From Achatina immaculata (lineage: Eukaryota; Mollusca; Gastropoda; Stylommatophora; Achatinidae): a stretch of DNA of 64,000 nucleotides. The stretch lies in assembly GCA_009760885.1 (NCBI GenBank), contig CM019691.1:31180314-31244313 (forward strand). The letters run 5' to 3'. Of this stretch, positions 55,895 to 64,000 are shown in pieces (position 1 is the stretch's first letter; each line of letters opens with the position of its first letter). The position numbers and the translations under genes were made by a program. The notes under the pieces are model-generated. The model had not been told where the DNA came from, searched no databases, and saw nothing but the letters and a program-made list of their open reading frames with translations.

Positions 55895-55950
55895 GATATA
55901 TATATGTATATATATATGTATATATATATGTGTATATATATATATATATA
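55895..55950. repeat. TA/TATG microsatellite at the LINE B 3' end
   Basis: TA units with TATG interruptions directly follow the decayed LINE B terminus. Confidence 0.93.
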
Positions 55951-56404
55951 ACTCGCCTGATAATCATCAACAGTATTTTACAAAGAACTGGCATACTGAT
56001 ACCTTCAGGAATAATTCATAGGCCCATGGTATGCGAACTTTTCAGACATTAGCCTACCAATTAAATAACTTTAACTAAAATTATACATAATTGCTGTGCA
56101 ATTCCCTGAGCGCTCTGTTATTTAATTACACCGCCCTGGAAGCTACTTTCTATTATGTTCGAGAAAAGGAGAAAAAAAAAGACTAGACCGTGCTGTAGAA
56201 ATCAATCTTGTTTACATCTTCGTTTATTTATTTCGTTTCGTTATCCTTTCATGTTTTTGTATTTTCCTCTAACCTGTTTACGGTGTTGTATGTCTGAAAT
56301 AGAATTTTACTGGACTAACTTGTCAATTTTATTCTGTTTTTACAGATGAAATTCTTCTTTTTTTTAATTTGTTTGTTTGTTTGTTTATTTGTTTCTTTTT
56401 ACGG
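55951..56404. other. Unassigned DNA
   Basis: A TTTG run at 56366-56396. The 64-codon frame at 56155-56349 is unrecognised. Confidence 0.4.
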
Positions 56405-56620
56405 TTATGGCTTAATTACTTTTGTCTGAGATTCTAAATCTGTGGGCAAGTTTTTATTCGTGTTAAATGTATACGTTTTGTTGATGTCATGGTGTTTGTT
56501 CTGTTATTTTTATCTTAGATTCTAAATCTGTGGGCAAGTTTTTATTCAAGTTAAGTTTATAGTTTTGTTGATATTACGGTTTTTTGATCTATTACTTTTG
56601 TAGCAGACCTGTGAGCAAGT
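56405..56620. repeat. ~98-bp tandem duplication, 2.3 copies
   Basis: GAGATTCTAAATCTGTGGGC and AAGTTTTTATTC recur about 90 bp apart with TTTTGTTGAT and a CTTTTGT-type spacer. A third partial unit starts near 56598. Confidence 0.82.
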
Positions 56621-56742
56621 TTTGCCATCTTATAACTGAACATAGTTATTATGGAATTTATTCTAGTGTGTGCTTTATCAATGAGAAACATTACGGAAAA
56701 CTGATCTAAGAGATGTGTTATAAATGATACTATGATAGAGAA

Positions 56743-56945
56743 CTGTGGTTCTAAAACTATCAGGCTATCGGCCCCTTGTCTCTCGGGCCCCATCCCTAGC
56801 GCCCTTTGAACTCTCTCCCCCCCCCCTCACCGTTCAGCTGGTTCTGATACTACCTGTAGCTTCCTTTTTCTTCATCGCCCCTTGGGTCTTCCTAACGCCC
56901 CGCGGACCGGGATAAGCCGGTGCGTCCACTGTGGGAAGTACTGAT
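56743..56945. mobile_element. hAT-like MITE fragment
   Basis: CTGTGGTTCTAAAACTATC at the left and, reversed, CAGTACTTCCCACAGTGG at the right resemble degenerate hAT ends. TCATCGCCCCTTGGGTCTTC and GGGCCCCATCC match the C-rich interior of the element at 48856-49303. Confidence 0.55.
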
Positions 56946-57442
56946 AGGGAGCTATATGGGTTCAGAAGGTTTCATCACTAGCAGAGTACGGTATCAGTAT
57001 CGTTTGAAATCTTGGGTATTCTGAGTTGTCCTGGGCCCCCACGATTCCACTGGCAAAACACGGAACATTTTTAACGCACGGGTATTCTGGGCAAATGCCA
57101 TGAGGGGTCGCAGCATTCAAATATTGTCAATGTAACTCTAATTTGTTGAGTTAAACAACGGTCAATGTGGACATAGGCCCTAGTATATTGCTGTGACAGG
57201 GCCTACACAGCTCTTAAGACGACCGTGCCAGAGCACTGGAACACGTGCAGATAGGGACAGGAATAGGCTAGCAACGAGTGATCATGAACGTTTACAAAGG
57301 GGAAGAGAACTGCACTAATCCTTAGATAACACGTTTCTATGACGATCAAAGTGTTCCTGTCTGCTCAACACAGATACGAACGTGTACGGTTTTCTTCGAG
57401 GAACTGTGTATTTCAGTAGCGGATGCCTCCGGAAGGAAGTGT
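56946..57442. other. Unassigned DNA
   Basis: Nothing recognised. Confidence 0.4.
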
Positions 57443-57640
57443 AGTGGTTTTCAACCTTTTGATCGGGACCCTAAACCACCAGTGGTACATGACTTAAGAC
57501 CTATGAAAACGATTTTTTAAAAATGTATTGAAATTTTTTTTAATGATCTGTATGAATAACAACGTGTGTTGTGTTGTTATTTTAATATTTCAACTTGAAA
57601 ATAAAGTTGTAGAATTTTAAAAAAAACTATTTTTTTCTTG
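57443..57640 (+). mobile_element. hAT-type terminal fragment
   Basis: AGTGGTTTTCAACCTTTTGA then TCGGGACCC is very close to the CAGTGGTTCTCAACC end of hAT (Charlie/MER-like) elements. I could not find the partner end, so the right boundary is arbitrary. Confidence 0.5.
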
Positions 57641-58676
57641 TATTTTAACTTTTCGTTCTTCACCATATTATTCTCTACATCAGACCCCCGCCCAGCTTTA
57701 CCCCTAACATCCCGACCCACCCCAACCTCTCCTCCGTGAATTTAGATCACAACTTAAGGTAAGTATCCACAGCCACTGTTGTGATGTTTCAATGTTAAAA
57801 TTAATACCTCTTAATGTTTTTGTTTTTTTTTAACTTTGCTTGTCTGGTATTCTCTCACTTTTCTCTTGTATTTTCTCGCCAGAATTCTATATCTGATGTT
57901 ATAAAATAATGACGTGCTATTTGCTTGCAATTTCTGTAATGACTACTCTGTGGAGTTATTTGTCTCTTGTTTATTAAAGACTTACATGTAGGCATGTCGA
58001 AACATTACGCTGAACAAAAACATCATGGTGCCCAGGAATGAAAGGACGTTGCCTGATTAAACTGGTCAGAGAGCTAACTCTACAGAACTAAGAAGAGCTT
58101 CGTGTAAAGTTTCGGACACTGAGTAAAAGTGATACATTAGATAATGTGATATTAGAAGCAGAAAATATAACATTAGGCACATTGGAAAGCGTCAAAAGCA
58201 GATGACAAGATAGAAGATATCAGGAGGGAGAGAGAGAGAGAATGAAAAAGATGACATGTTGTTTCTTGTCACTGTAAACTCTGATCCAAAATGGAACAAG
58301 CATAAAAAAGATGATTGTATCTGTGGGCACTGCACACACTGACATACGTCGTTAGCATTTGTTGTAGCAAAAACAAAAAAAAAACCGTGCAACAAAACTG
58401 CACCTCATACGTATCAACAACGTCACAAAGCCCAGATTTAAGACGGGAAAAATATGTAAGGATACGGAAAGGACCACTAAAATTTAAATTTAAACCTGCA
58501 ATATCCTTATGTTTGACAATAAAGATGAATAATACAGTTTTAAGTAAACAGTCAAAAAAAAAAAAGAAAAAAAAACAGATCAAGTTATTTTGTTAAAAAC
58601 AGCGAAGAAAGGCATCTGATGTGCCCATGCAACGGAAAGTGTAGTAAGTTATTTTGATAAAAAAAATTTGTCAGAA
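57641..58676. other. Unassigned DNA
   Basis: C-rich stretch at 57685-57735, GA run at 58228-58241, A-rich run at 58553-58576. Overlapping frames on both strands at 58269-58596 are unrecognised. Confidence 0.4.
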
Positions 58677-59004
<328 letters not shown>

Positions 59005-59283
59005 TCTAAAACCCACGCAATTCCAATCTTCTTCATTGCTCGTTGCGCTAATCAACCTTTGTGTACGCCTAATACCCTTTTGAGTGCGGCTAATCCACCT
59101 TTGTGTGTATCTAATGTCCTATGACAGGCGACTTTACTTGATTTACCATATTTCATGCTAAACATCCCCTGACAAATTGGAAATGCTGCACGTAAAATAG
59201 TTGTCGCTTCACATTTTTTCAACGCTTTCGCCCAGCCTGTATCAAGTAAAAATCGAATTTGGTCGGCTTTTAAGAACTCTCAT

Positions 59284-59679
59284 GTGGAAAAGAAAAGAGC
59301 AGGCGATGACATGGCTCAAGTTAATAGACTACCTAATTTTAAAAGCAAGGAATTGATATCGATGTTGTACACGACACCATTATCACATTATTCGATGTGT
59401 AACTTCATATGTGATAAGGAGGTTTTGTGTGACGAACAAACTTGGCATAGTGTTGCCCTTCATCTTCTCATGATACAGTTATTGATGAAGGTTTCTAGTT
59501 TCCAGGGAAAATACAGGGGGATCCACTCAACTATCAGCATAGGAAAGAATGATATTCGTCTTGATTTTCCTAGAAAAATACAAACAGCTTTCTATCTTAC
59601 TTTAGAAATGGAAACTCTTCTTGAATTGAATTACTACGAGGGGTTGTTGAAAAGTTATCGGCCCGACCTTGAGCCATGA
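59284..59679 (+). CDS. Unrecognised open frame reading into the mariner end
   Basis: A 131-codon ATG frame that I do not recognise. It is mixed-composition and not made of tandem repeats, with a hydrophilic start (MEKKRAGDD), two Cys in a short span (MCNFICDKEVLC), then a mixed hydrophobic region. The last ~14 residues (LLKSYRPDLEP) are translated from the mariner terminal repeat, so the true end of any ancestral frame was lost to the insertion at 59637. There is no promoter, intron or homology support. It may be a decayed exon, another transposon's remnant, or chance. Confidence 0.2.
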   Translation: MEKKRAGDDMAQVNRLPNFKSKELISMLYTTPLSHYSMCNFICDKEVLCDEQTWHSVALHLLMIQLLMKVSSFQGKYRGIHSTISIGKNDIRLDFPRKIQTAFYLTLEMETLLELNYYEGLLKSYRPDLEP

Positions 59680-60880
59680 AATTTGCATGTTATTCCACGT
59701 ATCGAAGTTCAATTCATGTGATACATTGCTTCTCAAGTTTCTGTAATCAAATTGCTTCTCAAGTTTCTGTAATCCTTCGAATAAACAAATCTGATATCTG
59801 GTCACTGAAATACTGCTCTGTTTCTGCCATCACCTCCGAATCATTCGAAACTTTCCTCCTTTTCAAACACTTTTTTAAGGTTAGAAACAAGACTTAGTCT
59901 AATGGAGCAAGATTTTGCTGATTAGGATGAGTGATCTTCAAAATATCCACCGTCTTGTCAGCCTTGTGAACGACCGCATTGTTCTGCAGAAAGAGAATAT
60001 CTATCTGTAGCCTCTCTAGCCGTTGTTCGTTCAATTCATCCTTTAATCGCCACAGCAAGTTAGAGTAGCAAATCATCAAAACACCTTCCTTATCCTAAAA
60101 GAGAAAAAAAACGGTGACCATGTATTTTTGTGCCCACTTTTGGGTCTTGAATTTCTTTGGCAGTGAAGAACCCGCTTGCCACCACTGCAAGGACATGTTT
60201 GGTCTCAGGGTCATAGTGTTGTAACCTTAACATTAAAAAAAAGTCATCACTAGATCGCTCAAAACGCTGCAAACTCAACTTGGAGGTGTCAACTCCATTT
60301 CGTTTCTCTTCGGCATTTAAACAATTTGGCACCCACTTGGCCCACAGTTTCTGCATGCTCAAATGCTTACCAATTATAAACAAAACGCGTCCCACATATT
60401 TCTCTAGTGTCTCAGCATTCGTTTTAGCCGAAATTCATCGGTCTGCCAAAATCAGGTCATGAACACGATCAGCAATTTCAGTTTTAGAATTGACACTGTT
60501 GACGACCTTCCAGATCTTGCAGCATCATTGGTCTCAGGGTCAGCAAGTTGAAAGTTAGCACACCACTTCTTCACAGCTGAGCATGATGTCAGTCAATGTT
60601 GGCAGCATACACCTGTAGATTTCCTATGGGATTTTCTTCTGCAGGAACAGGAATTTCGTGACAACCCGAAGTTCCACTCCTGAAAATTCCACTACTTTTG
60701 CTGACATAGCTCTGTTATTGGTCTGAAAAGAAAAAAAAATGTCAAAAGTAAGCACAATGATCCTGCAAGCTGGCACTCTACATTATACTCGCAAAATAAT
60801 ATTCTTTTCAGCTACAGTAACAAAATTACGCTCAGATTTTGGGAAGTGGCTGGGGCCGACAACTTTTCAGCACCTCTACG
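59637..60880 (-). mobile_element. mariner element, full length, inactive
   Basis: The terminal inverted repeats are CGAGGGGTTGTTGAAAAGTT (59637, + strand) and, reversed from 60880, CGTAGAGGTGCTGAAAAGTT; both continue with nearly the same GTCGGCCC-type string. TA stands immediately left (59635-59636), as expected of Tc1/mariner insertion, and a TA occurs 3 bp beyond the right end. The 1,244-bp length is the normal size of mariner. A transposase pseudogene fills the minus strand. Confidence 0.88.
59690..60707 (-). pseudogene. mariner transposase pseudogene
   Basis: The ancestral start is probably the ATG at 60707 (MSAKVVEFSGVELR). Frameshifts and stops interrupt it at about 60640, 60430 and 60100. 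Recognisable blocks are KLWAKWVPNCLNAEEK, HYDPETKHVL, a segment ending KEGVLMICYSNLL, and DILFLQNNAVVHKAD followed by HPNQQNLAPLD. Mariner transposases use a D,D34D triad: here the first Asp region (TGDE before HYDPETK) is missing, the second is Asn (QNN instead of HDN), and only the third (LAPLD) remains. A 26-bp internal duplication (GCTTCTCAAGTTTCTGTAAT twice, 59728-59775) further disrupts the C-terminus. It cannot be active. Confidence 0.87.
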
Positions 60881-61789
60881 CATAGCTTATCTTATCTTTA
60901 AAAAAATTTCTTATGGCACCAGCTTTCTGGAACAGTGTGCGATCACCATGGAAGAATGAAGACGAGAATTACTGGTCTGGAGAGTTCGACAGTGATCGGG
61001 TCCGGTATACCATAGCCAGCATTTCTTTTCCTAGTTTCACACAGTGCTCTTTACAGACAACTCAGGCGACATAGCATGGCCCGCGCGGATAATTGTCCAA
61101 GTGTGTCTTTGTCAAAAAAGGTGGAACTTGCTACAGTTTCTGCTTCTGTGGTCTGTTGGAAAGATTTCAGTAAATTTTTAACAGCTCATTCTCATCTCGA
61201 CATGATGCGTATGTAATATAACATCTTCATTCCGGTATTAGATTCCAAAAGCTCCTACTGCCACTGTTTTAGTAAGATGTTAACAGAAATAATAATAATA
61301 ATAGCTATAATAATGAAAAGAGTATAAATGCTACGGAAAGCCGTATAGGTTTGATTAGTTTTACACTAAATTAGAAAGAAAAAATAATTATTTCAGTCAT
61401 TTCGATTCCATCAGACTTAGTATATTGGATACCGAGATTAGTAATGTTTTCTGCCAGCGATAACCACGCCTCGTTTAAACATCATTGGCTATGGCATGGC
61501 CAATGACACAGAGATTCCTATTGTATTCAAAGTATTGTGTATGAAACGTTAACTAACACCAGATTGTGTCTCTAGTCTGCGCAGAGTGACGGTCGAAAAG
61601 GACAGCGATGATGAAGAAACGATGAAATGAAGTGACTAGAAGAACGAAATGAAGTGGCATGTGAGGACGAGTAATGAGGAGAACAGAAAAAGAAGAATTA
61701 TGTGATGGAATGAAGAATAGTCGAGCATAAGATGTTGCCTTTCGATGGACACCTCACGGAAAGTGACCCCCCAAAAAAAATGGAACAAA
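60881..61789. other. Unassigned DNA
   Basis: An AAT run at 61286-61302 only. Confidence 0.4.
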
Positions 61790-61854
61790 GACAACCAGAT
61801 ATAGATCAAAGACATTCTGAGGTGGATCAAAGACAATCCGGAGAGGAGATGCAG

Positions 61855-61985
61855 AAGTTAAGATGAATACCATGCGACACAGCTGGAGCAACATTCAGAG
61901 GGCTGGCTGCAAACCGTGAGAAGTGGAGAGGATTTTTTGCTACTCTGCAAAATACTAAAACCCGTACTGACAGACAGACATGTGG
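61855..61985 (+). mobile_element. LINE family D, extreme 3' end, copy 3
   Basis: In the frame beginning GGCTGGCTGCAAACCGTGAG, shifted by one base, the translation gives LAANREKWRGFFATLQNTK, the family D terminus. A purine-rich region lies upstream (61790-61860) that may also belong to it. Confidence 0.65.
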
Positions 61986-62369
61986 ACAAATGCACGGCAG
62001 CCATGCTGACCCGTGATAGTCGGCCACACTCCAGTAACAGGAGGATGGGTGGAGTAAGAGATGCAGAGGACACGATAGAAGGATAAAATAATATCAGGAG
62101 GAAGAAAGACAGATTGATATGAGAAAGAAAGCGAGAGAGAGAGAGAGAGAGAGAGGAGGGGGGAGCAAAGGAACAAGAGAAAAAGAAAACAAACTAAAGA
62201 CCAGACGAAAAACATCTTAATGAAAAATCTCACAAAAGCGGATTCCTCTTATTAGATTGTCATAATTATCTTTCATCTTTTTCTTCTTTTTTTTCTTGTC
62301 TTTCATCATATTCTTTTGATTTTTATTTGCCCAATTTTAAATGAGGTGAATACGGACCATTGCGAATGT
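61986..62369. other. Unassigned DNA with GA microsatellite
   Basis: GA run at 62129-62155. T-rich at 62277-62300. Confidence 0.5.
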
Positions 62370-62456
62370 AATTGATAACACAAAGTTCCAACTAATCAAT
62401 TGATAACACAAAATTCCAACCAATCAATTGATAACACAAAGGTTCTAACTAATCAG
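62370..62456. repeat. ~30-bp tandem repeat, 3 copies
   Basis: Units of AATTGATAACACAAAGTTCC and AACTAATC, each containing a TGATAA (GATA-type) and an AATTGAT or CTAATC motif. Confidence 0.9.
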
Positions 62457-63854
62457 CTCTCTCAGCCCTCCTAAATTAACTAACAAAGCTCCAGATAATC
62501 GGGGGGAAAATGCAATGTCTTCTTGCAATAAAACAAGCTGAATTTATTGTGATTAATAGTAGAATAACCCGGTAAATAACTGCCATTGTCCGCTTGTTTA
62601 TGCGTTCAGTGCGGCCGTGACGTAAAGCTAACCACTGTTCAGTAACATTAGCGCTGGCCAAGCGGATCTAATGTTCTAAGTCAGTTGGCTCATGAAAAGA
62701 GAAGCGATGAGTTGATGAATAACCAGTCAAAACCGCTGGTTTTAAATTATTGCTTTTCTCTTTCAGAAGTATAATTTCTTTCATTTGAAATATGCTGTTA
62801 GAAGTTCGTTCGCAATAATGACAGATTTTGTGGTCGAGTAATTGAAGGACGGCAAATTGGTCGTTGAAACATGAGCATCCAAATATGACGTCCGTTGATG
62901 TTACAGAAAATGAAAAACAACTATTGCCAGATGGCATTTCTAACATGTTTAACAAAGAAAACCAACCCGGCACTGAAGCGAAAGCTTCGTTTAATTCATT
63001 AAAAAAATATCTAAAACCAAGCTCTAGAACGTTTGTTTCTGAAAGATTAAAATTGTTTAATTTGTTGTTGTTGTTGTTACAATTCCCCCTCCCCTCCTCC
63101 TTTTTTGCTTTATGTATTAAACCTATTTTAAAATGTATGCAGACTGCGCCAATCTCATTTGATAAATCTTCGCGGCTTTATTTCAGAAGAAAACATGGCT
63201 GTAATCATCGGAAAAACCTGGCAGACAGACCTAATGATACGGGCGGTGTTAGCTTACAGAAGTGGATCCTGATTACATGTCTGTTTAAGTATTAGCAAGA
63301 GGGATCGGAGTCCTTCACAGCAGTGTAATTACCTTATGCACTAACGATGACAACAAGCAATCATCGTTATTCAGTCTTTATTATCGAAACCTTCAAATCG
63401 AGGCTCTCGTGCTCTTGAACGTTTTAAAGAAAAAAAAACCCTTTGCTCTCACATTCAGTTTTCTTTCAAGTGCTGTGGATTAATTTTAATAATGCAATAC
63501 TGTAGACGTCTTAATCTATGCCAGTTTGTGTAATGGACGGCGCTATATTTTAAATGTTAGCATTTCAGTAGTCCATCCTGGCCGCTAGGAATATGAATTT
63601 TGGTTTGTAGAAGATGAAATCAAACCATTGTCCGTTTTCCCAATTTTCAAAACAAGCCAGCCTTCTCTTTGTAAACAATCAGCAACGACCACAATCTTAT
63701 AACCTCCACCAATGAGACTGGAGCATTCCCACATTCAGCACCAACAGGCTGAGAACGTTTTGATAGTCCCACCTCCTGACACCTTTATCCCGCCTTTATC
63801 ATTTCAGTGTACACTCATTAATACGGGACTGCTTTTTACCAGAACGGGCATCTG
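62457..63854. other. Repeat-poor DNA
   Basis: TTG run at 63061-63079. The 143-codon frame at 62864-63295 has a hydrophilic N-terminal half but crosses that microsatellite and shows no domain, so I do not call a gene. The rest is mixed sequence with no shared repeats. Confidence 0.4.
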
Positions 63855-64000
63855 AATGGCGAAATGCTTAGTGTACCAGTGTTTTATGGCGAAGGTTGGC
63901 GGTTCAGATCAGGCGGGTTGGCGTCCCACTCATCCAGCTGTAAAATGTGTACTCGGCCGCCGGAAGTAAAGGCGGCCAGGCCATGATGCTGACCTCATCA
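63855..64000 (+). mobile_element. tRNA-derived SINE, cut by window end
   Basis: TGGCGAAATGCTTAGTGTAC is in A-box position and GGTTCAGATCAGG in B-box position. They are followed by CACTCATCCAGCTGTAAAAT, GTGTACTCGGCCGCCGGAAG and GGCCAGGCCATGATGCTGAC, which has the look of the tRNA-unrelated body common in gastropod SINEs. The CCAGCTGT string is shared with the SINE at 11.5 kb, but the bodies differ. The 3' end lies outside the window. Confidence 0.68.

Noticed and set aside
62864..63295. 143-codon frame as a protein gene
   Set aside because: It crosses a TTG microsatellite and changes composition abruptly, with no domain or splice evidence.

Overview
This is 64 kb of animal nuclear DNA, very probably from a mollusc and plausibly a marine gastropod. 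The evidence is low gene density, abundant micro- and minisatellites, many 5'-truncated LINEs of the endonuclease-reverse transcriptase type, tRNA-derived SINEs, MITEs, a decayed mariner element, and an 18S rRNA fragment with a metazoan-type 5' end. The taxon is an inference. There is no operon structure, and I found no intact host protein gene. The open frames longer than about 80 codons are pieces of retroelements, tandem repeats that stay open through their period, or unrecognised frames without support. The window is best read as intergenic or deep intronic DNA.

Layout. 1-3.6 kb: two copies of LINE family B, a dispersed ~550-bp repeat (R2), and a LINE A copy split by a younger LINE C insertion with a 12-bp target duplication. 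3.7-7.6 kb: a 23-bp minisatellite, a copy of a dispersed repeat (S1), and an rDNA-derived insertion (ETS-like DNA plus the first ~220 nt of 18S) inside a 53-bp tandem array. 8.7-9.9 kb: a 39-bp minisatellite and a 169-bp TTAA-flanked MITE. 11.5-12.1 kb: a SINE with a GAAA tail. 12.6-13.0, 21.4-21.9 and 36.1-36.9 kb: three 3' ends of a LINE (family G) that carries RNase H. 16.1-16.6 kb: two tRNA-derived SINEs head to head, forming a foldback. 16.9-19.1 kb: minisatellites, a LINE D end and S1 copy 2. 20.5-20.9 kb: LINE A. 22.5-23.5 kb: a 41-bp minisatellite open in all three forward frames. 24.4-24.7 kb: S1 copy 3. 26.2-27.2 kb: a 34-bp minisatellite. 27.2-29.6 kb: a scrambled cluster of LINE A, R2, other LINE and Penelope-like pieces, LINE B and LINE E. 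30-41 kb: mostly low-complexity DNA with a TTAA MITE, an inverted-repeat cluster, LINE G, S1 copy 4, a 45-bp minisatellite and a LINE B insertion with an 11-bp target duplication. 41.4-47.5 kb: the most repeat-poor block. 47.6-49.3 kb: LINE F inside a TA microsatellite, LINE D, and a hAT-like MITE with 7-bp flanking repeats. 49.4-50.9 kb: 25-bp and 28-bp minisatellites. 51.5-53.1 kb: a LINE A scrap in a TA repeat, two MITEs sharing TACCGTA-type ends, and a tRNA-derived SINE. 54.1-55.9 kb: two LINE B copies. 56.4-59.0 kb: hAT-like fragments and a ~200-bp GATA array. 59.6-60.9 kb: a full-length but dead mariner element. 61.8 kb to the end: a LINE D end, small repeats and a tRNA-type SINE cut by the window edge.

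The elements do not form a pathway. What the window records is retrotransposition history: nested insertions with target duplications, repeated association of LINE copies with TA microsatellites, an rDNA segment that looks retroposed, and several dispersed families that look non-autonomous. I saw no system of host genes that could be called new. The best novelty candidates are the rDNA-18S chimera, the S1 family, the SINE foldback, and minisatellites whose units contain splice-site-like motifs.
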